A program made the translations under genes and the position numbers. From Tetragonia tetragonoides (lineage: Eukaryota > Streptophyta > Magnoliopsida > Caryophyllales > Aizoaceae): a stretch of 64,000 nt of DNA. Positions 11,972 to 23,467 of the stretch are shown here, piece by piece. Every line of letters begins with the position of its first letter. Within the stretch, counting starts at the first letter, position 1. The notes under the pieces were generated by a model. The model did no database searches and was not told the DNA's origin. It saw nothing but the letters and a program-made list of their open reading frames with translations. Location of the stretch: the NCBI GenBank assembly GCA_038025085.1, contig CM076141.1, positions 13,704,001 through 13,768,000 of the forward strand. The letters are read 5' to 3'.

Positions 11972-12919
11972 ATGTCATATTCTTTGCATCATGGGAGCTA
12001 TGGTGATTATCACTTAAATTCATATGTCTATGACTATGATAACTATATGAATGTGAGTGAATACGTTGTGCCTAATGTTTATAATGATTGGAATGGATGT
12101 GTTGGTTATAATGCTCATGGAAATCAATTTGATCACCCCTACGATGGTGGCCAATATGATCCTTGTTCTGTTAACCACAACCTTGGTAATGTGGGTTATC
12201 CTAATTCTTTGTTTGAAGAAGATTTAACTTTATTGCCCCTTCATCCACCAAATTCAAAATTGGAAACCCTCTTTGAGCAATTCATTGTGATGCAACAAAA
12301 GGTCAATGAGGAACAACGAGAATTAATAGACCAATTATGCTCTAAAGCTGATTCGGTTGCCTCCCACATGGAAATGATAGAGACGCAACTCAATCTCATG
12401 GATAATTCGTCTTCATCTAGGCATTTCATTAAGGAAAACCTTGTTAAAGGTTTGGTAGAGAGCCAGTTCTCTGATTTTGAGTACCATGACCCATTTCCCA
12501 CCAAATCCATAGACATGTCATGCTCCATAATCTTGCATCCTCAACGAAATTACCCTCCCGATAACATCCTTGGACAAGCTTCTTTGAAATTCCACAGTTT
12601 ATCCGTGAATTATGAGTATTGTATCTACCAGGTTGATGAGCATATCATGGGAGACAAGTTTAAGGAGATTTACATGGATCATAATAAGTTTGTTGTGTCG
12701 GAAACTTCATCTTGTCATTTTCACTTTTCAATGGCATTTGACAAGTTCAAAAGGTCACTGATTATTTACTACAATTTCGTGATACTAATCTCTCACTTGT
12801 GTGTTTCTGAGATGTTTGCAAGTGCTTTTGACAAAATGCTACGGGCATTAGCCTTTTATGATCAATTCAAGGAGAGTAAGATGAATGAGACCACTAGACA
12901 TATATGCTTTGAGCAATAG
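11972..12919 (+). CDS. Uncharacterised 315-residue ORF of a pol-less Gypsy-type element
   Basis: Open from an ATG 73 bases after the primer site, where gag would normally start. The N-terminal third is rich in Tyr, Asn, Gly and His. The middle (about residues 95-145) is charged and heptad-like, probably coiled coil. The C-terminal half is mixed and carries a hydrophobic patch. There is no zinc knuckle, no aspartic protease DTG/DSG and no YXDD reverse transcriptase motif. It may be a highly diverged or chimeric gag-position protein; I do not recognise it. The truncated copy at 8218-8727 is still open with very few replacements, which fits recent duplication and does not by itself prove selection. 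Confidence 0.55.
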   Translation: MSYSLHHGSYGDYHLNSYVYDYDNYMNVSEYVVPNVYNDWNGCVGYNAHGNQFDHPYDGGQYDPCSVNHNLGNVGYPNSLFEEDLTLLPLHPPNSKLETLFEQFIVMQQKVNEEQRELIDQLCSKADSVASHMEMIETQLNLMDNSSSSRHFIKENLVKGLVESQFSDFEYHDPFPTKSIDMSCSIILHPQRNYPPDNILGQASLKFHSLSVNYEYCIYQVDEHIMGDKFKEIYMDHNKFVVSETSSCHFHFSMAFDKFKRSLIIYYNFVILISHLCVSEMFASAFDKMLRALAFYDQFKESKMNETTRHICFEQ

Positions 12920-14613
12920 CTAGTTGGCATATGAGCCAACAATTCTAATTTGATCCCTCCCCGTCCGGGGGAGGCCTAGTAAGTTTTCTCTCCTCCATTC
13001 CCCTCTATATTATTGTCTTTTCTCACATTGGGGACAATGTTCGTTTCAAGCTTGGGGGAGGTGATTTTGATGATGTTTTGTGAAATGTGAATTGCATTGC
13101 ATATAGTTTTTGTTTTATTTTGCATTTTTAGATTAGTTTTTCTTATTTTATTTCTTTCTTTTATTTTTGTTTATTTTGCATATAGTTTAGGTTTTAATTT
13201 CGCATGCATAAAAAAGTTCCAAAAAAACAAATTAAAAAAAAAAAAAAAAAAGTGTGAGATATAATCCTTCGATGACGATTCTTGTTTTATTGTGAAAATC
13301 GAAAGGATTAACTCTTGTTCTTGTGGCAATGTGATTGAGCCTAATGCATGATTGTTGTTGTGATTCATGGTTTGTGGCATGTATGATGATGACTCTTGAA
13401 TATTGTATAGTTGAGTTTGATAGACCAAATGACCCGTGAGCTTTGAGCTTTGAAGACCGTGCATCACTACGGTCTATTTTGTTTTTCATGTGTGAAACTC
13501 TCTCTTAGTCATTGGTTTCTAGAACTCACCTTGGGGAGAGGCTTCTCAACCTCTCCGAAGAGAATTCATATCTCTTTTCTCCGTCGAATCCGCACTTGAC
13601 ATTGATTGAACGAGTATGATTGAGACATTCTTTGAATTTTTAGCTCACTTAGCCAAATAACCCTACCCTTGGCAATTTATCCCCTTGTGAACCACTTTAA
13701 GCTTTGCCTATTCTTTGCTTCAACCCGCATTACAAGCCTTTTGACCGGAAAAATCATATTTACCATTTCATCATAAGACTTGTGGAGTAGAGATCAGCTT
13801 TGGAGTTTACGGTACATTTCGCAATGTGTAACTCCGTGGTTTGTGTAAGCTCTAGAAAGAATGGTTGAAATTCAAAGTTTGGTTTCGAAAAAAAAAAAGA
13901 AAAAAAAATCAGAAAAAGTTCTTAAAAAAAGCAAGAAAAAAAAATGAAATGAAAAATAAGAGAACAAAAAGGTTGAAATCTTGAAAGTTGTGCTTCAATG
14001 AGGAGTATTTCAATAGAGTTTGGTGAAATTGGTTAGATGTTGGTTTTTGTTAGTCGGAGTTCGGCATTGTTTACCTTATGGCCATGAGGCGAATTAATGA
14101 TTTTTGCTCCACTAGTTTCACGACATTCTTAGCCAATTATCCGAATGAACTTGTTCTACCCTTCACCTTAAGCCTACGTTACAACCTTTGAAAGTCCTCT
14201 TGACTCGTTTGTATCAATTGTCCTTAGCGGAGGAGATGTGAGATGATTGGTGAGCATATGGTAAACCATGACTTTTGAGATGAGTATTGAGAGAAACTCA
14301 CTTTGATTGTCAATTTTAAACACTTGAGTGTGAGTGTCCACTTACCTAAAGTGAGGGTCTATCCACTTTGTTATGCTACATTCAAGAGTGGTTTTGTGGT
14401 AAGATTGGATGTTTTGGATCGCTATTACATGGTGTGCTATGTGAATTCAAGCGGCTATGTCACTATTGTTCTTGACTTGGGTTACTTCTTGTGGCCTTGA
14501 TGTTGCTTTTGAAACTTGGTTTGAGAAGGTGATGTCTTGTCCTTTGTTCCCCGTCTCCTTTGTCTTGACGTGTTTTGCTTGGGGACAAGCAAAGCCTTAA
14601 GCTTGGGGGAGTT
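12920..14613 (+). other. Non-coding internal region 2 of the Gypsy-type array
   Basis: About 1.7 kb parallel to 8728-10426. It repeats the GC-rich inverted repeat (about 12957-12976), an internal polypurine-like tract (CTTGGGGGAGG, about 13052-13062) and, at its right end, the functional polypurine tract ending at 14613. Small open frames in it (for example 14303-14500) have no recognisable content. Confidence 0.7.
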
Positions 14614-16063
14614 TGATGAGTGCGTAATTAGAGCTATTTCCATGTGATAAACGCACTCATTTTGATTGGTTTCATGGTAATTATATCATTTCTTTGTGAG
14701 ATTTTATGACTATTGTGATTGAGATGACTACTTGGGGTATGTTTGTGTTTTGATGTGTTTTTAGGACATTTTGAGACCCCGAGGCTTGGTAGAGACTTTG
14801 GAGATGATTTGGAGTCGCGATCGTCAAAGAAGAAGTCGATGAAGATGCCTTAGAGAAAGCCAAGCGAGAAGAGAAGTGCAAAAATGAAGTTCAAGGCAAA
14901 ATTGCACTTGCACGACCATGCGAGTTTGAAGGCTAGACCTTGCATGAACATGCAAGTAAGTCAGTGAGCTTAAGAAGGGTTGCACGACAATGCAACATTC
15001 ATTCACATTTTCTGCATGACCATGCGAACAGCCATTTTCACGAGAACTCATTCGTGACCTTTGCCATTCCAATGGCTTTTAACCCAAATCCGACTACATT
15101 CATTTTGGTGGTTACAAAAGGGGAGAGAACTCATCTCTTTCATATCATCTCTTAGCACCCCATATTCTCTCTCAGCTTTTATGCTTTTTTAGATTAGAAT
15201 CAAACTCTAGTTTATTATTTCAATTTGAATATTGGAATTGTTCTTTTCAAGCGTTGTTCAAGTTCTTGAGTATTATCAATTGAAGCACTTTTGGGTATTT
15301 CTTATCCCTACTTTCTCTTCCCATTTCTCTATTTTTGTTAGATTAATTTCACTTTAGTTTATGATTGTTCTTGAATTGTTGTTCATTCATGTTTAATTTA
15401 GTTTTCTTTCTTTGCTTATTGTTCTTGAATAGTATGAGTAGCTAATTTCCCTTTATCTAGGGTTGATGTACCTTGATTGAATTGCTTGATGTTTAATTAG
15501 ATAAATGAAAACTACCATGTCGTTAGAGTGTTGCACAATGATTGATTGTTTGTTTGTTTATTGTTTATGATTGGTGATTAATTTAAATTCGAGAGAAGAA
15601 TCTTAATCGCCCGAACTCAATCTTTCATCAAGTTTGCCTAACCACGAGAGTAGGTGAGAATTACTTGGGGCTTCTTGGATAGAATTGTATTCTTCATGTT
15701 CTTGATATTATTTTTGACTCCATGAGAATAGGTAGTCGGGTTTTATATTGAGCTTCGCCTTTGATTCTTCGAGAGATGGTGTTAGGTTCTTTATCCGTCC
15801 TTGCAACATTCGAGATGACATGCTAGTAGAAGTTTATTTATCCGCATCAAGTAGTTTAATTGAGTGAAATCAACCCTAGGTTGTTTAGTCTTGCTATTTT
15901 CTCATCGTTACTATCGTTTAGTTCTTTGCTAAAATCACCCAAAATCCATTTTTAATTGCTTAGCTTGTTAAATTTAATAAACCTTAGTAATTGGAATGAA
16001 AAGCTCCCTATGGATACGATATTTTTATTACGACGATATACCCGTACACTTGCGGGCCTATCA
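14614..16063 (+). repeat. LTR3 of the Gypsy-type array, full length
   Basis: 1450 bp, TGATGAGTGCG to GGGCCTATCA, very close to LTR2 by eye. The position of the TATA box reads TACAAAAG (about 15114), where LTR1 and LTR2 have TATAAAAG. Followed immediately by the duplication GGTGT. Confidence 0.93.
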
Positions 16064-16897
16064 GGTGTTTGGATGTGGCTGGTGGGGTGGCTTTGGGCAC
16101 CTTAGCTGTTTGACCAGTCCAATATCCAACTTTGGTGTTTCTTTGTTGGCTTTTGTTGTTGGCTGTTCAGTGCCCACCAGCCGAAAATTGAAAAGCTACC
16201 AAGGGTAGCTTTTGGCCATGGCTGGTCCCGATTGTTGAATGAATTTTCATGACTTGCCACTGGATTAATATGACTATTCAACAGTATCAAAAGGTCAGAG
16301 AGAGAAAACACCTGTAAACCACCATCGTTGCCACAATCGCTCAAAATCAAAGCATGCAAACCCAATTATGCCATCTCCACCAATTGGAGGACACTGATTA
16401 CTAATCAGTTTATCAATTACCTTGACCCCAAATCATAGAGATCGGTTTAAAGTGAGATTTAGGTTGTGGCTTGAATTTAGGAGAGAGAAAATGGCCGAGA
16501 TGGAGCCATGGAGGAGAAAGGGCAAGATAGAAGGAAAAGGGGCTAAGATCAAAAGCATGGAGATGGAGAAAATAGACAAAGGGGGTGGGTGGGTTTGGGT
16601 TTGCGAGAGATGGGATTTGGGACTTTGGGGAGGGGGCTTCCAATGAAATCAAATTTGGGATCTTTGTTAGTTTTTTCTTTTTTCTTTTTTTCCTCTTTCT
16701 CTATCGTTGAAATGGAGTGTGCAGGAATAGTTATTCACTTAACAATAACAACAACAACAACAACAAAAAAAAAAAAAAAAGGAAAATAATGTAAGTGATA
16801 AATATTGCATTGATTAAAAAATATCTCATTAGAAAAGTATATATAATAAGAAACAATTTCCTATCTAGTATAAAAAATAACAATAATTCTTTTGTTA

Positions 16898-16969
<72 letters not shown>

Positions 16970-17188
16970 CAAAGTAAATAGTAGATTATCAAATAAATAA
17001 CAAAATTATACTCATGTCCTCAAAGGTCATTTTACAAGTACCAACTAGTAATGAACAGCTGGTTTTACCAAACACATTTATACAAACAACCAATGTCACT
17101 AGTTGGTCAAAACAGTTAATGCTACCAGCCAATAATTACCAGCCAACAACCAATAGCTAATGTCACCAACCATTTGCCAAACAAGGCC
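16064..17188. mobile_element. Possible foldback/MITE-like element split by the Gypsy-type array
   Basis: The right end read in reverse (from 17188) begins GGCCTTGTTTGG and continues with TGG..TGGTG..AGC words. The left end (GGTGT at 6966-6970, then TTGGATGTGGCTGG from 16069) has a similar order of words. AGAGAG flanks both outer edges (6960-6965 and 17189-17194). This suggests a non-autonomous hAT-like foldback element of about 1.1 kb into whose tip the retroelement array inserted. It has picked up a long TAA microsatellite. The middle (16400-16640) is purine-rich with no clear gene. Terminal similarity is partial and the outer duplication is only six bases, so this is tentative. Confidence 0.35.
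16898..16969. repeat. (TAA)n microsatellite
   Basis: About 24 uninterrupted AAT/TAA triplets. Likely highly polymorphic in length. Preceded by a short (ACA)n/poly-A run at about 16748-16780. Confidence 0.95.
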
Positions 17189-19237
17189 AGAGAGTGACCG
17201 GTTAATGGATAAGTTTGGCATTAATTCATCCCTCCCAGTCTTAGATTCCTGTCCTGCTGCATTGTTGTTATCAAAGGCATTTTCCACCTCTTCGAGATAG
17301 AGTGAGAGTGGGGCTCACTTAGTTGTTTGGACCCAAATAGAGTAGAGAGAAGCTGGAAAAAAATTGAAACAAAATCAAGTTAAATGAATTAATTTTTTCT
17401 TATTAATTTCATCTTTAATAATGATTAACACTCGTCCAAATATATTTAATAAAAAATTTATATTGGAATAAAAAATTATTTGAGTAAAAACTCATATGAA
17501 CTGAATTAAACTCAACATAATAAAAATGAAAATTGAGAAGAACAAAGTCAAAGAGGAGTACAGATCCAAACAGAGAAGAGACAAGAGAGAAGAGAGAAGG
17601 GAGAAGGAGGTCCACCTATTAAGGGGATTGCTAAACATAAATACAGTAATTACTGAACGCAATTTTTTTTTTCCTAAATTACCCTTAACACTCTCACCCC
17701 TCTCCTCTCTGCCTCCTTCCCTCTTTCTCTCTAAGTTTCTATGCGTTAATGTCAGATTGGAAGGGCATGTTCCCTGGCCTGACAGGGCAATGGTCTTGCT
17801 TTGTCGTGCCTGGAAGGGAATTCAGTGGGGTAGATCTAGGATGGGAAGGACCAACACCCGGGGGAGGGTCACGAAAGTCCGGTGATGTCGCCGACGAGAG
17901 TGAAGGACAATGAGAGGGTGGAGGGACAACGGAATCGACACACGCTGGCTCGATTCCGTCGTCCGTCTCTGGCCGACTGGTGTAACTACTGCTCAGTCGA
18001 TCTCCAACGCCCAGCCGACCACCAACACTCACACACACCAAAACCCAGTCGCTCCCACCAAAACGGCCACGATGCACCACCTAGAAACCCTTTTTTTACT
18101 AAATTAAAAAAAAAAAGGGAAATAGAAATAGAAATCCAAATTCAAAAGAAATTGGATGATCAAATTGTCAGGTACCTTGAATCAAATTACCCGTGCTAAT
18201 GTGCTATAGTTTAGTTTTGGGTAAGGGATGAACAAAGCAACGAGATTTTTTTTGCTAAGCAAACAAAGCAACAAGATGAGAGAGAAAATGGGGTACAGTT
18301 GCATCTTTACGTTTAGTAATTCAGCATTTACGCTAAGCAATTCTGCCTATTAATGGTTCAAACAGTAAGTCGAGTAAGACATTAAGATAGGAAAATTATT
18401 ATTGGAGTGAACATGTAACGAAATTTTTATTTATTGGATTGACACATAGAGAATACAAGCGCTATGTAATAAAACTGAAATCCATAAATAAAGAAAATTG
18501 AGGGAAATGCAGGTTTAGTTTGTTTTTTTTTTTTTTTTTTTTTGTTAGAATGATGATTATCCAAGATAGTCATCTTGGTTTTCTTGCTTTGCCAAAACAA
18601 ATAACAAGGGATAGAACTAACTTGTCAAATATTTAGATTTATATTTTGAGAAATATATCGGCCTCTCACGAATGTCCATTAAGCTTTGTGCATGTCGATC
18701 CACTAGCCTACTCATATTATTTCACTAGCCTGCTCATATCATCCAGTATGTAGAATCAAAATTCAAGTCATCTATGTCAGCTCAAATGAGAATGATCAGA
18801 TTATTAAGGAACATAAGCAATAGGTTTTGGAGGTACAAAGGCTAATGGAGATTTGTGCCCAGGTCCCTAATATACCAACTCCAAAGTCTTTCCACTAACA
18901 TTCAAAGAATCATGTACAAAATAAGATTAAGAAATGGGACCAAGTAATAAATCAACAATTGATTAAATAAATATCAATTAATCATAGTCTAACTTTGAAC
19001 AATAAAGGATTATTAGGTACCACAGTAATAAAAAGGAGAGCAAGACAGTGACCATAACCCACTATAAATCTAGCACAGGAAAGTTTGATATAATGCCAAA
19101 ATCCTGGATTTTGACCTTTCTAGCCTGAAACACATTTCACTCAACATATGATTTCTATAATTCCTTGATTTGTATATACTTCCCATATATATATATTCCT
19201 CATAGGATTCATAGGGTAACAATTCAAAAACATACCC
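17189..19237. other. Gene-free stretch upstream of the P450 array, with GC-rich patch
   Basis: Mostly AT-rich. A clearly more GC-rich block at about 17740-18080 is open in several frames on both strands, but none of the translations resembles a known protein, so this is better explained by composition. A poly-T run lies at about 18522-18542. A TATA-like ATATATATATAT stretch at about 19185-19196 is about 45 bases upstream of the first P450 ATG. Confidence 0.55.
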
Positions 19238-21074
19238 ATGGCTTTTCAACAATTTAGTTTCCAACCTTTCTTCATCTTCCCCTTATTACTCTTGTTGATC
19301 TTCATCTATAAGTATAGTAAGCCTGATGTGATTAGACCAAACACACCACCATCTCCACCAAAGCTGCCAATCTTAGGGAACCTTCACCAGCTGGGGAAAC
19401 TCCCCCATCGTTCCTTACGATCCTTGTCCCAGCGATATGGAGAGCTCATGTTGCTTCACATTGGCAGTAAGCCCACCCTTGTTGTATCGTCTGCAAATGC
19501 AGCTCGAGAGATCATGAAAACCCATGATGTCGTCTTCTCCAACAGGCCTAGACAGAGCATTTCTAGCAGGCTTGTGTATGACTGTAAGGATGTAACCTTT
19601 TCAAATTATGGTGAATATTGGAGGCAGATAAAGAGCATTTGCGTCCTGCAGCTCTTGAGTAACAAAAAGGTTCGATCATTTCGAACAATAAGGGAAGAAG
19701 AATGCGCTCTACTGGCTGAAAAGATCAAGACATCCTCTTCCTCCGAGGTGAACTTGAGTGAGATCCTCATGACACTAACAAATGATATCATTTGCAGGGC
19801 AGCCTTTGGGAAGAAGTACACTAGCAACGAAGGAGGAATGAACTTTACTAAGCTTGTGAATGATTTTATGGAGTTACTGGGGGTTTTCAGTATGAGTGAT
19901 CACATACCTTGGCTTGGTTGGATTGATCGAGTGAATGGTTTGGATAGTCGTGTGGACAAACTCGCAAAAGATTTTGATGCGTTCCTTGAAAAAGTAGTTC
20001 AAGAGCATCAGGATCGTCTAAATACAAGGAGATTTGGTGATGAAGCCGACATAGGAGAGGATGCGAAAAACTTTGTGGATGTTTTGCTTCAAATTCAGGT
20101 GGAAAGCAAAGGAGCTCTTAGCACAGATACCATTAAAGCAATAATTTTGGTAAGTTTATTAGCTTCATGCCTTCAGTTGTATGGGTAAGGACTGTTAGCT
20201 CACTCTAACCACCAACAGAGAGCACAACAGGCTTTCATTTCTAGAATATACACACACCCAGCCCCTATCGTGGCACTTGTGGTAGGATAGCACAAACCCT
20301 GTTTGAGCTCATAAAAGACCCAGATAGGTGGTAATCAAATTCAATCATTGCCCCATGTATTACAGGACAAAACTTAAGGACTAGAGTCCTAGGCTTGCCT
20401 AATAAATTTTAAAGAACTTTAGCATGAAGATTTACCTACATAATTATCTGTTGACGCAGGATATGTTTGCTGCTGGGACAGAGACCATCTACACACTGCT
20501 TGAATGGGCAATGACCGAGCTGCTAAAGCATCCCAGAGCAATGCAAGAGCTGCAAGAAGAGGTGAGGGAAATAGTCAGAGGGAAAGCCAGGGTAACTGAG
20601 GATAATTTGGACAAAATGAACTACTTAAAAGCAGTTATCAAAGAGACACTTAGGTTATATCCTTCAGCTCCCTTGTTGGTCTTTCGAGAATCCTCTCAGG
20701 ATGTCAATTTAAATGGCTATGACATTGCTGCAAACACACAAGTTATTGTCAATGCATATGGAATTCACAGAGACCCAGTTTTTTGGGAAAAACCTGAGGA
20801 GTTTCGTCCTGAGAGATTCCCGAACTCTTCAGTAGACTTCAGGGGGCAAGATTTCCAATATATTCCATTTGGCGCAGGAAGAAGAGGTTGCCCCGGGATA
20901 TCATTTGGCGTGGTCACTGCGGAGTTCATATTAGCAACCCTCATTTATGAGTTCAATTGGGAAATACCTGTTGGAGCGATATCTGAGACTTCTTATGTGG
21001 CTGAAATTGTAGGTATCACGCTCCACAGGCAAGATCCACTTATTTTGATTGCAACTCCTTATTCTTGCAAGTAG
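19238..21074 (+). CDS. Cytochrome P450, CYP71A-like (copy 1, intact)
   Basis: ER-anchored haem-thiolate monooxygenase; P450s of this group oxidise small specialised metabolites using NADPH and a P450 reductase. The substrate cannot be told from sequence. Exons 19238-20149 and 20460-21074 (310-bp GT-AG intron, phase 0) give 508 residues, normal for the family. Visible in order: hydrophobic anchor (about 10-25), proline hinge [12 protein letters not shown] (about 37-48), WRQ in the C-helix, I-helix AAGTET (308-313), K-helix ETLR (366-369), PERF (421-424) and haem loop PFGAGRRGCPG with Cys448. The start ATG follows a TATA-like stretch by about 45 bases. Closest in the window to copy 2. No lesion seen. 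Confidence 0.93.
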
Positions 21075-22470
21075 AAGGCAATGGGTGCATGTCATTCAGG
21101 ATTTGGATTTCAAGCATATCAGTAAATCACATTGACAAGAATATCAAATCTAATTGAGATACTACCACCCTAAAACACATCTTGTTTCCTTCAGATAGTT
21201 TTCAATAAAAATGTGTTGATATGTTTAAATACGCCGCCATCTTGTTTTAGTACTTTGGTTTCATTTGTGGCCAAGTTCAAGTGTACTTGTTGATTCAAGA
21301 CATATTAGTACTGGCAATAATAATTAGAAGCGATGCTTCTTCATATGAAATTTGTACACCTATAGGTGAATTAGAGCACCTACTGATCAATTACAGCTAA
21401 GGGCATTCAACAACTATGATAACCTGAATAATTAGACTCTATCAATTCAATATCAAGGTGCATTTAAAAACTGGAAAAAGACAATTGGCCTCAATGGAAA
21501 CCCCAATAGGCAATATGTTATATGTCAAATCAGAAACTGCAGTTTACAATACATTCTCTACCTATCTGCATCCTCCAAGCAAGAGTTCATTTTAAGAAAA
21601 GTTGGCAAAATCATTGGCAAAAACAACTCAGAGGAGCTCAGAGTGTTCATTCAACATGTGGAAAAACCAATATGTAAGCTCGAGCTTGATTCACAGAAAT
21701 TCTAATCGAGCTCGAAAACAACCTCGAAAACAACAAAACTCAGCTTGATTCAGCTATTCTACAACCTTCTGTGTCTATCAGGTCGGTACAGGGATCACAC
21801 CCTGACCCAACCCACCACGGCAACTGAAGTCTGAATAGTCCCAACAAATGCATGAATACTATGGACAGATCTTCATTCTAGTGCAAGCTTACTTAATTTA
21901 GAAGCTCAGCAAAGTGAAATAACTAAGATAAGCACTTATTATGAATTATTGCTCACCCATCCTTCTCCTGTTACACAAAGACAAAATGACCCTACTACTT
22001 CCATTATTTACGTGTCCAAGAATAAAATTTTGTGGGTCTTTAAAAACTGGCTCTTCCTCCGAGTTGAAACGAAGGAAGCAGGAATACATTATGCATATGA
22101 ATCTTCACGTATAGACATGACATATTCGTCATTTCACCTCAAATACACAGCGTCGGATAATGGACACTCTGACTTGCGTTTGAACCTTGGACACTCCATT
22201 ATCAGCCCAAGCATGCAGAAGAGTCCTTTAGTGACCTAATCTGCCGGATTGGATTTTATGCACGAAAGTCTACTTTTCAAAAAATGGCATGAGTATAACA
22301 TGGATATGGACACTGGACACTCCGACTTCTTGCTGAGTGGCCCAAGTTTGAGTAACACTGAATAGAATACTACTCATACGATAAAAACGACCCCAGCAAA
22401 TAATAGCAAAGTAAAAATTAAAAATTTCGACTAACAAATAGCCAGAATGCAATCAATCAAAAGCAATAGA

Positions 22471-22638
22471 GGACCAGCGTCCTTATCATCTGCAACATAA
22501 CCATCTTTTCTTCTTCTTCTCACTTGTATAGCCATGTTTTGTCTTCTTCTCATTTTGTTTTGAGCTTCAAATGCACCAAATAAGAAGAATTATAAAAAAA
22601 GATGGTTATGTTGAAGATGATACGGTTGCTTGTCCTTT
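22471..22638. repeat. Imperfect inverted repeat with a hairpin-forming layout
   Basis: The arm at about 22471-22525 (GGACCAGCGTCC.TATCATCTGCAACATAACCATCTT region) is complementary, with a few mismatches, to the arm at about 22585-22638. A loop of roughly 60 bases lies between. The core CAACATAACCATCTTTT matches perfectly in both arms. It could be a small foldback MITE or a transcribed hairpin. No clear flanking duplication was found. Confidence 0.6.
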
Positions 22639-23239
22639 ATGTTTTAAATTGTTTGCTCATTTGTACTAAGCAATGTAAACAACAAAATTAAGCATCCAAT
22701 CAATCAAAGTTTTTTTGTGCAAAACAGGCAAAAAAACGTCATTGCACTTGAGTTGTGAATCCTGGTTCCTAATATCATATCTAAAGTTTATACCAACTAA
22801 GCTAGTGGTTGTAACTTAGTGAGTTCCCTAATGCTCACGCATCAATAGTTCTAGTAGGGACAAATATGTGCTCTTCACATATTAAGCATGGTAACAAAAA
22901 GCATCTAATTTGAAATTTATCGGCATATCGTAGATTCATAGTAGATGTCTTAAAGTGACCCATATAGACAATGTGACACGAAGCAAAATGATCCTTCAAG
23001 GGATGAGATCCTCTCTAATAAATTATTTTCCACATTTATGCATTTCACTTGTGGATGCTTCATACACTTTAAATAATGTACTATACTTTTTTTATTTGTA
23101 GTCAACTTAACACGTGTCAGGCATTCACAAGTGCAATGCATAAATGTGGAAAAACGTGTATTAAAGAGGATTCTTACCCTTTAATAACACATAGCATTCA
23201 AAGAAGCTCCAAGTCACCGGCTCACCGCCGACAATAATA

Positions 23240-23467
23240 CTCCCTCTATTTCATAATATAAGTCATTTTTTGACTTTGCACACAAATTAAGAAATGGTGA
23301 ATTCAAGAAAAAGAGATGGTAAAAAGACTAAACTATCCTTAAGCATTAAATGCAATATTAGAAAAAATGACAAGAAAAAAGAAGGGTAAAGTGGAAAAAA
23401 TAGCAATAAATACTCATTGGGAAGTGTTAAAAGTCAAAATATGTCTTATATTGTAAAACGAAGGAAG
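23240..23467. mobile_element. Stowaway-type MITE
   Basis: 228 bp with terminal inverted repeats beginning CTCCCTCTATTTC at the left and, read inward from the right, CTTCCTTCGTTTT, then ATAATATAAG/ACAATATAAG in each arm. TA duplications lie at 23238-23239 and 23468-23469. This end sequence and the TA target are diagnostic of Tc1/mariner-derived Stowaway elements in plants. Non-coding. Confidence 0.88.

Larger units (their letters stand above)
6971..16063 (+). mobile_element. Three-LTR tandem Gypsy-type array (Athila/Tat-like), pol-less
   Basis: Structure: truncated LTR1 (6971-about 8221), internal 1, LTR2 (10427-11875), internal 2, LTR3 (14614-16063). The whole array is bounded by one 5-bp duplication, GGTGT at 6966-6970 and 16064-16068, which shows that it behaves as a single insertion. 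Unequal recombination between LTRs of sister copies is the usual explanation for such LTR-sharing tandems. The primer site is tRNA-Asp type. No reverse transcriptase, integrase or protease is present in either internal region; one ORF of unknown function is. The array sits with five bases of a foldback-like terminus to its left and the rest to its right. Confidence 0.88.

Noticed and set aside
16102..16652. Short frames in the foldback-like element
   Set aside because: Purine-rich sequence with no family resemblance.
17526..18199. Several overlapping frames on both strands in a GC-rich patch
   Set aside because: Open on both strands, low-complexity translations, no domain; explained by base composition.
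21949..22239. 96-codon frame between P450 copies 1 and 2
   Set aside because: No recognisable domain, odd composition and no splice or promoter context.
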